DNA of 64,000 bases, from contig QYAI01000002.1 of NCBI GenBank assembly GCA_003988855.1, positions 334,341-398,340 of the forward strand. The letters are read 5' to 3'. The notes under the pieces were generated by a model. It was not told where the DNA came from. It was given only the letters and a program-made list of their open reading frames with translations, and made no database searches. A program made the position numbers and the translations under genes. Of this stretch, positions 35,416 through 47,697 are shown piece after piece; positions within the stretch are counted from its first letter, which is position 1, and each line of letters opens with the position of its first letter. This stretch comes from Arachnopeziza araneosa. Taxonomy: Eukaryota; Ascomycota; Leotiomycetes; Helotiales; Arachnopezizaceae.

Positions 35416-35859
35416 CTACTCGCTCCTGTTCTCAAGAAACAATTGTGGTTTAACAGGCCCATATTTCAAATGATGGTAGAACGACGGAAAAGAGTATAGC
35501 TTGAGAAGACTGCGAATCACACCTATCAACTCTGTCCATGCGAGCTCATCTGCTGGATAGCCGAGGGAAGCGGAAGAGGATATTGTCGAGGTAGTTTCTG
35601 TGGCTGAGAATTGTTCTCCTTTTTGTTCTCGTTTTCGAGGAGTCGATAAACGTTCCAGTAAGAGAAGGGATTCCAAGGTTGGTGTATTGAGGTTCGGTGG
35701 GAAATCAGTGCTCAACTACCCTCCATGTCTGTTGTGAGGCTTCATGTGGGCCGTTAAGTCTTCCTGCGGTACGACCGGTGGAGGCACAGGCTGAGTAAAC
35801 TGTGGTAAAGTTTGAGACTTGGAGAGGCTTTGAGATGTGCTGATTACAGCTGATAAAAG
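35416..35859 (-). pseudogene. coding-like minus-strand segment with an internal stop
   Basis: One frame is open from 35859 down to a TAG at 35718-35716 and again from 35715 to 35416. The upstream part reads SQSLSKSQTLPQFTQPVPPP and VVPQEDLTAHMKPHNRHGG; after the stop come STDFPPNLNTPTLESLLLLE and YPADELAWTELIGVIRSLLK. Composition stays coding-like across the stop, with no good splice pair to remove it. It may be the last exon of a damaged gene, or the part below 35715 may be an exon whose acceptor is the AG of that TAG. The family is not recognised. Confidence 0.3.
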
Positions 35860-36005
35860 CTACAAGTATCTTCTTTGAACGACTTGCGAGAAATAAAGGA
35901 GTGTATAGGATAGGAGAGAGGAGAGAGGAAACATGGCTTGAAAAAGCGGACCGGGATCTTCGTCTGCAAACACCTCCCTCTTGTTTTGGTAGCTGGTCAA
36001 GAGAC

Positions 36006-36467
36006 TCAATAGGTTGACAATATCCTGCTACGGATTACAAGCACCCTGAACGTGATACCAAAGATTAATAACCTCAAAGCCAGTCGCCGAAGAGCGAGGG
36101 AAAGACGTCGAGAAGAGAGTAAGCAGCACGTGGTCGGCATAACATTTCGCCGACTACGACTCGGAACCTGCAAGTCGGCCTCTTTTTCGTTCTTCTCCAG
36201 CACTGAGCTGAGATTGAAATTGACCCGCACCATTCGGATGGGGGAGAAGGATCTCTTCCGATGGAGAAGTCTCGCGTCTTGGGGGGGTGGGTGGCGGTCT
36301 TTATAGTGGGATCCCGAAAGTCTTCGGGGTATTTCTCCCACCGCAGGGCGCTCGACACGAGTCGGCCTATTTTCACCATCTCGTCTCTTGAGAAATAGGT
36401 CGTGTCGTGCCACTTTTCTTACAGGGCTACGTGATACTCTCTGTTCATGCTCTGCTTGTGCTTTCAT
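36006..36467 (-). CDS. hypothetical Arg/Ser-rich protein (doubtful)
   Basis: Open frame of 153 aa from an ATG at 36467, in a frame already open 30 codons upstream with similar composition. The first 100 residues look coding: EHEQRVSRSPVRKVARHDLF, RPAVGEIPRRLSGSHYKDRH, RKRSFSPIRM, VNFNLSSVLEKNEKEADLQ. The last 50 do not, so an intron beginning near ADLQ is likely and the true end is unknown. It would be divergent from, and overlap the promoter of, the NmrA-like gene 105 bp away. It may belong with the segment at 35416-35859. No domain is recognised. Confidence 0.28.
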   Translation of the reverse strand: MKAQAEHEQRVSRSPVRKVARHDLFLKRRDGENRPTRVERPAVGEIPRRLSGSHYKDRHPPPQDARLLHRKRSFSPIRMVRVNFNLSSVLEKNEKEADLQVPSRSRRNVMPTTCCLLSSRRLSLALRRLALRLLIFGITFRVLVIRSRILSTY

Positions 36468-36572
36468 GGATTTATGACGCTGGCCTTCACTTCTCGAGCT
36501 TCGTACAATCCTCTCGTCACTCCAGCGCGACTCCGTGGATGATTACTTTGACGCCACCTTCACTTGTACGAG

Positions 36573-37343
36573 ATGCCATCGTCCAGAAGGACAGTCGCTA
36601 TCTTCGGCGCAACCGGTGGGACCGGCCTCGCAACGCTCAAACGCTGTTTAGACGCCGGACATAGCGTCAACGTCCTCGCGCGCACTCCCTCCAAGCTCGC
36701 TCATCTCTCAGCCCAATACCCAAATCTTCACATCGTCGAAGGCAACATCCACTCGCTCCTATCCGTCAAATCCACCTTGATACATGGCGACTCAACCGTT
36801 GACGTGGTCATCTCCGCTATCGGTATGGTCCGGCGTTGCCGCATGCCCAACATCAGCGAGAACGCTCACATCTGCGAAGAAGGGACGAAGACCATCCTAG
36901 CAGCAATCTATGAGATAGAGCGTGAGCAGAAAGTCAGATTCCCTGTCTGTGGCCCGGAGATGGTGCTTCTTAGTACGACTGGGATCAGTGATAGAGGGCG
37001 AGATATTCCCGTCGCCATGATTCCTCTCTATCACTGGATGCGGAGCACGCCGCATGAGGATAAGAAGAAGATGGAAGAGTTAATGGTGCGAGGAGAGGGC
37101 AACATGAGACCGTGGGTGTTGGTCAGACCCAGTCTGCTGTGTGATGGTGAGAGCAAGGGATTGAAAAAGTTGAGGGTTTCGACGGAGACTCCCAGTGGAA
37201 GGATGCTGGAGAAGAAAGAAGATGGAAATGTGGCGATTGGGTATTGTGTTACTAGGGAAGACGTGGGACTTTGGATTGTAGAGGAGTGTGTGAAGAAGGA
37301 TATTGCAGATTGGCAATGGAAGATGGTGACTTTGACGAATTAG
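36573..37343 (+). CDS. NAD(P)-binding NmrA-like / atypical short-chain dehydrogenase
   Basis: Single exon, 256 aa, from the ATG at 36573. The N-terminus RRTVAIFGATGGTGLATLKR carries the GxxGxxG dinucleotide-binding loop. It is followed by the second strand with VLARTPSKL, whose Arg suggests NADP(H), and by DVVISAIGM, the strand that lines the cofactor. The middle has MVLLSTTGISDRGRDIPVAM and the C-terminal part WVLVRPSLLCDGE, both typical of NmrA-like or NAD(P)H-binding (NAD_binding_10) proteins. No classical SDR YxxxK catalytic pair is seen at the usual place, so it may be a redox sensor or a reductase of unknown substrate. Likely cytosolic. Confidence 0.75.
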   Translation: MPSSRRTVAIFGATGGTGLATLKRCLDAGHSVNVLARTPSKLAHLSAQYPNLHIVEGNIHSLLSVKSTLIHGDSTVDVVISAIGMVRRCRMPNISENAHICEEGTKTILAAIYEIEREQKVRFPVCGPEMVLLSTTGISDRGRDIPVAMIPLYHWMRSTPHEDKKKMEELMVRGEGNMRPWVLVRPSLLCDGESKGLKKLRVSTETPSGRMLEKKEDGNVAIGYCVTREDVGLWIVEECVKKDIADWQWKMVTLTN

Positions 37344-39227
37344 GCTAGTATTTTGTACTTTGACGAGCGCGTTAACTGGTAGCTTCGGCGTTTGGTTTTG
37401 TTGTCGCGGTGTGGTTTCCAATAGGTAGACATCGATGGAAATGGTCATCCGTCAAATTTTGCTGTTCTTCCGTCTTTATTTCCCAAGTGAGTGTAAATGG
37501 GAGATTTGCAACCTAGCATCTCAGCTCGGACTTATCCATGGATATGAGTCGAATACTGCTGCTAAATTGTACGCCATGTAGTAGAGAATCAAACGTCTTC
37601 CACCTTACCTAGGATTTTGATATCAGTCATGTGACAGATATTGCGAAGCCTGAGAAGAAGTATTTGAGATTACAGCCTCCTAAGTCAGATAGAGGGAAGC
37701 CTATCTCTATTCAGTAGATCAAGACTGATAAATCTGGAGTTGATATCTGGACTTATCAGTTGCGTCTCGGCTTCACCATCTTAGTACCTAAAAACATCAT
37801 GAGATATCTCATGACACTATTCATTGCCGTAGACTTTAGTGAAACAAAATGGTAGCCACAAACAAAAAAGCTATGAGGTTGTTGTCCAAGTACACTTAGA
37901 ACAATAATATATGGTATATTGTACCTGCATTTTTGCCAAAAAGTGGCGCAGATAGCTCTGAAGCGGGCTATCCGGCCTGTCACGCCCTGCACGTGCGTGA
38001 CTGAGACGAGAGGAGAGCGATCTCGATCGTGACCTTACCCAAGATCCCAATCCCACAATCTACCAGAGGACTTCACCCGCGGGAACTCCATACAAACCAG
38101 CCTTACTACTTCCATTTTTGGTTATTGTAGGGCCTTTTTTTCTGATTACATTTGTACAGGGACGGATTGCCCAAAGGAGATAATCAAGCGCCTCGGAGTT
38201 AAGGTAAGAAGGGCGGTCCAGTGACACAAATCTCAGCCAAGCCAGTCAATTCGCACGAGACTTGGATCATTTGCCTATTCAGGATATTGATTGGGAAAAC
38301 TGCGAAAAGCAACAAAACGCGCTGCTTTCTATAATCGTACCATTTCCGCATGGTCAAGCACATATCTGAAGCAATTGGAGCTGTGGCATTATGCATAAAC
38401 TCGTTCTAGATGCTCTGGCAGCTATTCTCGATTACTCAGAGTTAATATTGCAATCAGAGTCAACCCGAGGCCAACCACGGTGAGCATTCAGTATTTACTT
38501 CTTTTCACCCTTCTAATGGTCACATTCCGCTTATGCTTCCACTCTCTCGAGCTTTGGAGGTATTTGATGGGTTGAGAAGGTAGTATCTAACTGGGAATGT
38601 ACATGAACGAGTGTGGCTGCTGGAAGAGTGAACCACGTTCCGAAAAGTAGAAGTGATGAAATAGAATGTACTTATGCTAAGTGCGGATAAGGGATGGAAA
38701 CGGATTTTTGGACTAGAACCTTGCTTCCGTGAAGTCTTCCGAACTTGGCTGATGCTCGCTCGTGGCTCCTTGGTTGAAAAGCATATGTACCTAACATGGG
38801 ACCCATTTACAAATTTCTGATAGTATTAACTTCATAAAGAACTCGAGAACAAGGCAAAATAACGGCGAGTAAACACTGAAATTCCATCAAGCTTGCATGA
38901 ATAATCAAAAATGCTGTAGATGCTCTGGAAGTTTAGGAAGCAGGCTCACCCCCTATTGGCGAGACGCGATACAGCAACGGCAAGCTTTCAGAAGTATCAT
39001 ACGTTGCAAATACATGGCGCGAGAAAGAGCGCTCGAGATTATGTCAACGTCAGCGATGGAACAATAGAGGAGTCAATTGGCAGTTGATGAGAAGGAGGAG
39101 GAGTGAGAGTGGACTTGCAGGGTCTCCGCTAAAGTTAGCGTGGCAGAAAGCGTTTGGGCGGTCAAAAAAATCAAGACGCAAATCGATAAAGATTCCCCGC
39201 GAACATTCAAGCGGTAGCATCTTCAAG
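37344..39227. other. intergenic
   Basis: About 1.9 kb, AT-rich; no gene seen. The frame of DBP10 is open from 39084, with an Arg/Lys-rich reading before the chosen ATG; I treat it as leader. Confidence 0.45.
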
Positions 39228-42038
39228 ATGCCTCATCGTGCAGCTTCTCCTGCTGTCTCCGAAAATGAATTTGATATTACCAAGTCCTTGTTTAGTGAAG
39301 GCAAGGATAGCGACGATGAGGATTTCAACTTTCCAAGTAGTAAAGAGTTGGGAAATCTCGATGCTGGTGGGATCTTGGATTTAGCGCTCGAGAGCGACGG
39401 CGATGGAGACGAAGCATTCATTGCTGGCCAACAGGCTGCTTCAAATAGAAAGGCCTCTAATTTGAAGGGTAAAAGTGTGAAAAAAGGAGGTGGATTCCAG
39501 GCAATGGGTAAATCTGCAAACAGTAAAGTCGAAGAGACAAGCTAATATTTCCAAGGACTGAACACGCATCTGCTTAAAGCTATCAGCAGAAAAGGATTTT
39601 CCGTTCCTACTCCAATCCAGAGAAAAACAATTCCTCTCGTACTCGACGGTCAAGATGTTGTGGGAATGGCAAGAACGGGGTCAGGAAAGACCGCTGCATT
39701 CGTTATACCGATGATCGAAAAATTAAAGGCACACAGCGCGCGAGTTGGTGCCAGAGCCCTGATATTGTCGCCCTCGAGAGAACTTGCTCTACAAACTTTG
39801 AAAGTGGTAAAAGAATTTGGCCGAGGCACCGATCTGAAATGTGTGTTACTCGTTGGAGGAGATAGTTTGGAAGATCAATTCGGATTTATGGCTGCGAACC
39901 CGGATATTGTTATTGCGACTCCAGGTCGATTTTTACATCTCAAGGTTGAAATGTCTCTGGATCTTTTTTCTGTCAGGTATGTAGTATTCGATGAGGCTGA
40001 TCGCCTGTTCGAGATGGGTTTTGCAGCACAACTCACCGAGATTCTTCATGCATTACCAACTTCGCGGCAAACTTTATTGTTTTCTGCAACATTACCAAAA
40101 TCCTTAGTCGAGTTCGCAAGAGCTGGCCTTCAGGAACCTAGCCTTGTACGTCTCGATGCAGAGAGCAAAGTTTCTCCAGACCTCGAAAGTGCTTTCTTCA
40201 GCATAAAGAGTGCGGAGAAAGAGGGTGCTCTTATTCATATTCTCAATGATCTGATTAAGATGCCTACTGGCCCACCTGATGCTGCAAAGAGAAAAGAAGA
40301 GACTAATAACAAGAAGAGGAAACGAGGAGCAGATGGCCCGAGCCCTAAACAAAGGCCCACAGAACATTCCACTATTATATTCGCAGCAACGAAGCATCAT
40401 GTTGATTATCTAGCTTCCCTACTGAGATTGTCAGGATTTGCAGTTTCACACGCATACGGCTCATTGGACCAGACAGCACGAAATGCCCAGGTTGAAGACT
40501 TCCGTACTGGAATGACAAATATTTTGGTCGTCACCGATGTTGCAGCAAGAGGTATTGATATACCTGTGTTAGCAAATGTCATTAACTATGACTTTCCACC
40601 CCAACCCAAAGTGTTTGTCCATCGAGTTGGCCGAACTGCAAGGGCTGGGCAGCGTGGATGGAGTTACAGTCTTGTCAGAGATACGGATGTGCCTTACCTT
40701 CTTGACTTGCAACTATTTCTGGGTCGAAGATTATTACTTGGTCGCGAAAGCGGTGAAGGTCCCAATTATGCTGAGGATGTCATAGTTGGAGCTCTTCTCC
40801 GAGATAAACTCGAGAGCACTACAGAATGGTCCACGAAACTAGTTGGCGACAGTGATGATCTCGAGGCTCTTCGAACCGTGGCTGCAAAGGGTGAAAGGCT
40901 ATACGTCAAAACTCGAAACTCAGCATCAAGTGAAAGCGCCAAAAGAGCCAAAGAAGTCGTAGCTTCGAAAGGATGGATGCAACTCCATCCTCTATTCCAA
41001 AATGAGACCAATGATGCAGAACAAGCACGGATCGACATGCTAGCCCGGATAAGTGGTTTCAGACCTCAGGAAACAGTCTTTGAGATTGGAACGCGTGGGA
41101 AAGCAGGCCACGGAGAAGCAGCAGAGATGATGCGCGCTCGACGAGAGAAGATTATCCCCAGAAGAAAGAAAGAAGAGGATGAAAAGGCAGCTGCCGGAGC
41201 CGAGGCCGAACCAAATGATGATGCTTCACCATTCTCAGACGAAGATTCTAATGACGGCTTAGAGGTTACCGTAACGGGTGGCGACTCTAATATTGATATG
41301 TCTGAAGCCTCGTCGAACGATCTAGAACTGACATTCTCCAAATCATTTCAGAAAGGTAAAGGTCGCACTCTATCATGGAAGGACTCTGAGAATTACATGT
41401 CATACACCCCAAAAACCATCAATGCCGCTGAAGAACGTGGATACGGCGTTCATTCCGGCTCATACAATACCGCTTCACAAAACAGTAACTTTGTCGAAGC
41501 AGCAAGAGGTGCAACGATGGATCTCACAAACGACGATGGTGGGAAATCATTCGGAGAGCCGGCACGAGCAAAGGGTTTAAGATGGGATAAGAAAGGAAAG
41601 AAATATGTAGCACGAGCCAACGACGAAGATGGATCCAAAGGCGCTAAAATGATCCGTGGTGAGAGTGGGCAAAAAATAGCAGCGAGTTTCCAGAGCGGGA
41701 GATTTGACCGCTGGCGCAAGGCGAACAAAGTTGACCGCCTACCCAGAACAGGAGAAGCAGAGAAGCCAGGTGCAGGAAACGGTGGTGTAGGAAGAGGTTT
41801 CGGGACGCGGTATAAGCATAAGCAAGAGAAGGCGCCGAAGGAGGCGGATAAATTCAGAGATGATTATCATGTGAGAAAGAAGAGGGTGGAGGAGGCGAAG
41901 GAGAAGAGAGTGGGCAAGTGGAAAGAGGGCGTAGGGAAGAAGGAGATTAAGACTACGGATGATATTCGAAAGGAGAGGAAGTTGGCCGAGAGGAAGAAGG
42001 CGAAGAATGCAAGGCCGACTAGGAAAGGGAAGAGGTGA
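39228..42038 (+). CDS. DBP10: DEAD-box ATP-dependent RNA helicase Dbp10
   Basis: Exons 39228-39507 and 39556-42038 across a 48-nt intron; 920 aa. The start MPHRAASPAVSENEFDITKS and an acidic linker precede the Q motif GFSVPTPIQRKTIPL. Helicase motifs follow in order: ARTGSGKT (about 132-139), SPSREL, TPGRFLHL, DEAD (239-242, FDEADRLFEMGF), SAT, DVAARGIDIP and HRVGRTARAG. An insertion with KKRKRGADGPSP lies between the two RecA domains. The C-terminal DBP10 domain (ELTFSKSFQKGKGRTLSWKD to SNFVEAARGATMDLT) distinguishes it from other DEAD-box proteins. A very basic tail ends in KNARPTRKGKR. It remodels pre-60S particles in the nucleolus. Length and motifs agree with yeast Dbp10, with nothing missing. 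Confidence 0.95.
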
Positions 42039-42551
42039 GGGAATTCAAGACAAAATAAAAGGCTCTTGATACCCATTGTTGAGCTATACATTTTGGAGTA
42101 CTTTTCGTTGAAGAGACAATAGCATATCAAATTCAGGGCGAATATTTATGATCTCTGACCACCTTAAGGATTACGAGGCGGTTTAGATCCTTTATTTTTG
42201 ATCAGTTACTATAAGATCATAATTGATCAAGGTTAACAATCACAACAGGGAGCATCTTACATGAGTGCGTGATTTAAGTGTTCATTTGGATATCTCATTA
42301 TCATGACCAAAATAAAATCGCAACTGATGTAAACATGAAGCATCAGATTTGAGGCGACAAGAAAAGTGAAACGAAAGCGCGCATGCAAATAGGAAAGTCC
42401 TGTTATCCTTTCATGTGCTGTTGGAGCCAAGTCAAAGATGCCGAGATCGCGTGCCAGAACGCCACCAACGCCCGAAAACATCCACCGTTCCCGACGTCAC
42501 TGTTCCCTTGGAGACGTAGGAATTCTCCACACGATGCTTGAGTCGAATCGG
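42039..42551. other. intergenic, tail-to-tail
   Basis: AT-rich 3' regions of two convergent genes; nothing else seen. Confidence 0.5.
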
Positions 42552-43318
42552 CTATCCGCCTCGTAACCTCATCGTAGCCCCACCGCCTTGTTGATTGTCA
42601 TCGTTCTTGCCGTTCCCCTTTTGTTCATGTGATGACTGTGTTTTATCTCCTTCAGTTTTACGTTTCTTGATTATCTTCCGGCCATCTTCGGATTCTGACT
42701 GGTCTTTGTCCTCCTGTTCGTCGTCGTTCGATTTGATTTCCACATCGTCCATATTTTGGCGTTCCTGGATTTCTTCGTCTTCTGGTCCTTGGGAGGCTCG
42801 AGAACGCTTGCGTCTATTGCTTCTAGTGTTAGGTGCTATAGAAGATGAAGGATGAGATTCCGGGGGCATGGGAGACGCAGACCGTTGGCTGTTGGGATTG
42901 CGACTATCGTTGGACTGTGGTTGAGATGACACTTCATTTCGATCTTGAGATTCTGGTGGCGAAGGCGAAATCTGAAGGGTTGCATGGTCCGTGGTTGGAA
43001 GATCAGTAAGAGGGTCTGGACCTAGTTGTGGATATTGACTGTCGTCTTCATGATTGGGTCTGGTTTGACAACGATGCCCTCCATTCAGAGTACCAGGATG
43101 AACTATAGGCAATGTATTGTTTATCACTGCTGGCAAGCTATATTGAACGACAAATATCAGATACGATTCTTTCACACGAAGTTAGGTCCAGTAGGCGAGC
43201 CAAACCTTGAAGCCACACTTTGTGTAGACCAGTTCTCATCTTGAGATCTAGGCGTCATGTCTGCTGGATCAGGGGTTGCCTCCTGACTTCTAAGGACCCT
43301 TCCACTTCGCAAAAGCAT
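42552..43318 (-). CDS. disordered protein ending in a ubiquitin-like RLRGG tail
   Basis: Exons 43318-43206 and 43137-42552 across a 68-nt intron that splits a Ser codon; 232 aa. The start is MLLRSGRVLRSQEATPDP. The body is rich in Ser, Pro, Asn, Gln, Asp and Lys, without a fold: PSPPESQDRNEVSSQPQS, SNRRKRSRASQGPEDEEI, KIIKKRKTEGDKTQS. Two basic clusters are good nuclear localisation candidates. The protein ends NQQGGGATMRLRGG and stop. RLRGG is exactly the last five residues of mature ubiquitin, but no ubiquitin fold precedes it. No catalytic domain is seen and I know no characterised homologue. The RGG could instead be an RNA-binding or arginine-methylation motif. The gene converges with DBP10. 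Confidence 0.6.
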
Positions 43319-45644
43319 GGAATAGGGATAAGCCAATTGAATGTAAAGATCAACAGTTCGTAAGAAGCGTTTACAAGAAAGGCTCTACCATGAAGGCAAA
43401 ACAAAATATATATAAGGGCACATTACAGATAGCTGACGCTGGTCAGCCCTCCTGACCGGCCAATCACTGCCTGATGATTCAAACAAAATGCATACAGTTT
43501 AAGAGCGTAAATACGCCCAAAGCGAGAATTGGAGGTTGTTGCCTCATATCCCGTCGACCCCCAGCTTTTGAGGAAGCTTGATCAAGCCGGGAGACGGTTC
43601 TGGTCTCTAGACCGAACTGCCTCAGCGCTCATAAGAAAATTTTGTCGAGTGACCTGAAAAATCATACCCCTGACGTGGTGTTGTCATGCCCGATTTCTTT
43701 GAAGAAAATTTGATCGTTAAAAAGTTGAGTTATGTAGTTTAGTGTTGTTGGTTTTTGAGGCTGCAGTGGCTGTAGAGCTGCACAGCCATGGGTCACTTCG
43801 TAACCTCGGACCTTGGTAACTTCATCGGGCAGCCTCTCCGACAAAATTCAAGCTCGCTGGAAGGCGAATTTTAATATCTGATCTGCATCCGGAGCCAGCA
43901 GTTTGGGACCTAAGAAATGCTGGTAGTCTGATCTCTGGCATGTGCTCTGTTACCGTTGCCGTCAGCGAGCTCCTAAGCCCTGCTCGATGTGGCCAGGAAG
44001 CCTTACAGCCTGGTACCGAATTCACCAGCAATTGCTAGTACCTCTATTTCATGCATCAACGGCCCGTACCATTTCCGGGAAGACTCGGCTCAGGTTGGAG
44101 ATCAAGGCGTTATCGTAGTGGCTTGATCACAAGCAAACTAGACTCAAAAATTCTTAAAAGGCACAAGGCAAGAGTAATGATTCCCTAGACAATGAAACTC
44201 CCTAACGTAGCACAGCTTGTAATGAAAGCTTGGGGAGATGCCATCAACGCCTCACCGAAAGCGAAACAGGCGAGAGGGCTTCGCCATCTTAACGAAACTA
44301 AATTTTATTCATCAATACGAAATACGAATTGTCGTCTGACATGGAGTACTTTCAGATATGATGCAGGGGGAACAGACATCGGTGAGCATGCATAGCTACG
44401 CAACAACTGCTGTGGAAATGATCAGATGGAGCAGTGAATTCTAATCAATTGGCTTGAAAATGACTTCCTGAGAACCAATAACCAATTAAAGAAAATGGGA
44501 AACGGCCAAAAAGAGGAATTTCAGAGGTGGCTGGGAAAGGGATCGACACGCACACCGAACTTGGAGGCTGCCACTGGCCAGCTTCTCCGCTGACAAGCAG
44601 GAGCAAAGCTGAGATGGTTCTTGCCCATAACATGAGAAAGCTGGACACAGAATCCAGGTAGAGGTGAGACCATTGGGATTAATACGTTTGGCCGTGACGA
44701 CCTCGGACATGCTTCGCCATAGCACAGCCGTAGAGGGCTCAAGACTCAGCCGCGATTTGCTGGGTGGTCGGCTGAGTCATTTGGACGGCGCGATCCCTTT
44801 CCCAGAGATTGGCATGCTTGTCATGAATGCGTAATGCACTTTTGCTCCCTCTTTGATTGTTCGAGCTTGAAGGGAAATTCTTTGCGAAGTTGCGGTTGGA
44901 TTGATCGAATGGATTAGTAAGCTCGAGGACCCCAAGGCAAGGCTGCCCTTTATCGGTTCACCAGCTGCACTGCACTGCCACGAAATCACAGGCTCTCAAA
45001 ATCCAATCTCCGAGAGTAAGCATAGGAAGAGTTACCGTTCACATGAGCTACTGAACTCCTAGAAAACCTCATACCGAATGATGGTGAAGAGACCACTTAA
45101 ACTATACTGCTTCTAGTGGTCAAATACACTAAACCGTGGCTACCCAGCAACTGAAAACAGAGCGGAAGAGGAGGCTCTGGAATAGAGACTGTTTGCTGAT
45201 TTTTGCCGTTTAGCTAAGGGGGAGGTTAGATGGTCTTAGACGATGGGATGGCGGGTGGGAAGAGATGAGTAGGAAGCAGGAGACTCATAGAGGGAGGGAC
45301 GAGTTTGGATGGAGATAAAAGATAATGATAATGCTAATCTAATGAAGATTGTACTAACTTAGAAGTACTGGAAATGTTCACAGTCAGTCACCTTTCTGAA
45401 TAATGTAAACTGGCAGTCACTGTACACAAAACATAAATCGAAGTAACTGTGCTAATAATTCCCAATTTTTGACTGACGTGTGAAGATTCTCTTTCTACAG
45501 AGTCCATTTGTAGTCTTGATAAAGCCTCAGCTTGGCTTGAGAATATTGCGAATATCGATTTTGTACTCCAGCAATGCAACTCCTTTCAAATGCAATCTGT
45601 GAATCTATATTCACGTTTTGATATTCAACCTCTCCTCCCATGAA
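43319..45644. other. intergenic
   Basis: About 2.3 kb without a gene I can support. Frames are short and broken, and I cannot align them to known mobile elements by eye. Confidence 0.4.
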
Positions 45645-47697
45645 TTACTTCCCAGCCTTCTCCTTCTTCTTGTAAACCAGAAATCTGCCTAGATTGAGAA
45701 TAACTTCGTCCATGCGTCCCCTTAGCTCTCTAAACTTCCTCTTATCAATGGTCTTTCCCATTCGCTTTAACCCCGATTGCACACTTTCAAGATGCTTGTA
45801 CAGGTTATCGCCCCAAAAGACGGGGCTATCGAAGGCATAGCTCTTGTCGGCGTATATGTCGAAGATGGCGTTAAGTGCTTCAATGGCGTCTGCAGGAGGA
45901 ACCTTATGTGATGATGATTGGTCAGGAGTGGAAAGCGGAGACAAAATCGTCACCAGAAAGACGCCTATAGAGCGGTTAAGTTCTATGGAGGCTGGGGAGA
46001 GCGCGAGGGTGCCGAGGACCCCAATGCATTTTACGCTGAGGGATTGGAAAGCATCAATTTCGTCCTCATCCTTAGACTTGTGAGAACCATTTGCCTGTGA
46101 AATATTTAAACTCCTGGATGCTTGATACAGCGCCATAAATTTTTGGTGTTCTTCTGGCTGAAGTTTGAGTGTGCCTTTAATGCTTCGGGATACAGCCCAT
46201 GCGAGACTGGTGACTGAAGAAGCGAGTTCAATGTCCGCAGTATTGGAGGCTAAAACAGGGCTGATTATCTCGTTCCAGATTTGTTGTGATAAAGATGACC
46301 AAACTTTCAATAAACTATATAGGTGGCCAGTGGAGAAATCAATGCTTGAAATCGTCCAGGAAATATTATTCAATGCGGACAGGGCTTGACTTTGGGTAGC
46401 ATTCGAATCATCTCCAGTTGGTCGAGCAAGAGGAATAATCTTCGGTACAGCAATTCGAACTAGGTTGTTAAGAGTGAGTTCTTCAGTAGGGGATTCGTCT
46501 TCTTCCTCGGGACCATCTCCAGTGACCATCTCCATGTCTTCCTCAATTTCGTCATCATTCATCTCTCCATCTCCTCCTCCGTCATCTTCCTCCACATCCT
46601 CATCGGCCTTCATCTCCTCGTCATCCCCATTGGTAGGTTCATCATCTCCGAAGCCTTGAAACTCTTTTTCATGGCGGTCTCCATGCTCCAAAGCTTCCTG
46701 AAGGCTCGTTGCAATCGACGCAGTAATCTCCAAAGCTAGTTGAAGAACCTGGTCAGGACTAGATTGTTTAGTGTGGCCATTTATTCCGTTTTTTTTGGAA
46801 GGTACCTCGATTGCTTGAATCAAGGTTGGTATGAGCATGGCATCAGATGCGCCTGGAATTGGAGTATTGTGATCAAACCACTGCATAGTGACAAAGATAT
46901 TATGAAGAACTCCACAGGCTGCAACAGAATTTACACTCCCAGAATCCTTAATCGAAACAAGGCTCTCAACATTCTTAGAAATGTGTTCAACCAGCTCCTT
47001 GTTGTCCTCGGCTAGTATTGTCAAACATGAGAGCACTTCATTTTGCACCTCGATAGGTGTTTCTTGAAATTGGAGAAGTCCCGTCAAAAATGTAACTATT
47101 GTAGAAAGTTTTGATATAGCCTCAAGTATTTCATTCTCGGCTTCAGCTAAAGAGGCAAGGAGGTTGATAACGGAGCTGGTGAGATTCCAGAGGAGTTCCT
47201 GGTGAGCTTTGGGGAGCTTAGCGACGGGATTTTCCTGGGATTCGATCGTTTGGATTATCTGTCAATTGTTAGATGAGTGGCGAAATTTGGGCTGAGAAGC
47301 ATACCGTCTTCACGACACCCTCGATAGCCGTTAAGATGTCTTGTCTATATAGGTGTACGCAGAAATCTGCTTCCTCCTCCAATACCAAGTTTCGTAAAAT
47401 ACCCCACCCATCCGTTCTTGTCTCTAAGCTAGAGTCCGTAAGTGTTTGACCCAGCAGAATCCTGACGATCTGCTCTCTCAAGAGTAATTTTCTGCATTTT
47501 TCGTCGTCGATAATGTTCGCGATTGCGCGGGCAGCTGATGATCTCTTCTTCAGTTCAGAACTTTGCAACTCTTGCAGGATAGGCAGGATGCGCTGCTCAC
47601 GAATTGCAGCTAATTCTGGGTCGGCGGGTGGTTTGGTTGGCTTCCCGGTTGGATCTGCCCGATTCTTTGCTCGAATCCTGGGTTTTGACTTCCCCAT
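45645..47697 (-). CDS. SYO1: Syo1-like ARM/HEAT-repeat importin adaptor for Rpl5/Rpl11
   Basis: Exons 47697-47305 and 47258-45645 across a 46-nt intron; 668 aa. The N-terminus MGKSKPRIRAKNRADPTGKP is basic, as expected of the importin-binding NLS of symportin. Then come helical ARM/HEAT repeats: PELAAIREQRILPILQEL, KKRSSAARAIANIIDDEKCR, WGILRNLVLEEEADFCVHLY, and many LVSI/LLWNLTSSVINLLASL-type repeats to the end. A long acidic loop (NGDDEEMKADEDVEEDDGGG) sits in the middle, as in Syo1 of other fungi. The known job is to import Rpl5 and Rpl11 together through Kap104 and help build the 5S RNP. It shares a 477-bp divergent promoter region with IDI1. The identity is from overall architecture and N-terminal similarity. 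Confidence 0.82.

Larger units (their letters stand above)
35285..36572. other. region with possible decayed minus-strand gene(s)
   Basis: It holds two coding-looking minus-strand segments (separate entries) and a CT-rich (minus sense) stretch at 35900-35935 between them, which could be a promoter or an intron. Confidence 0.35.
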
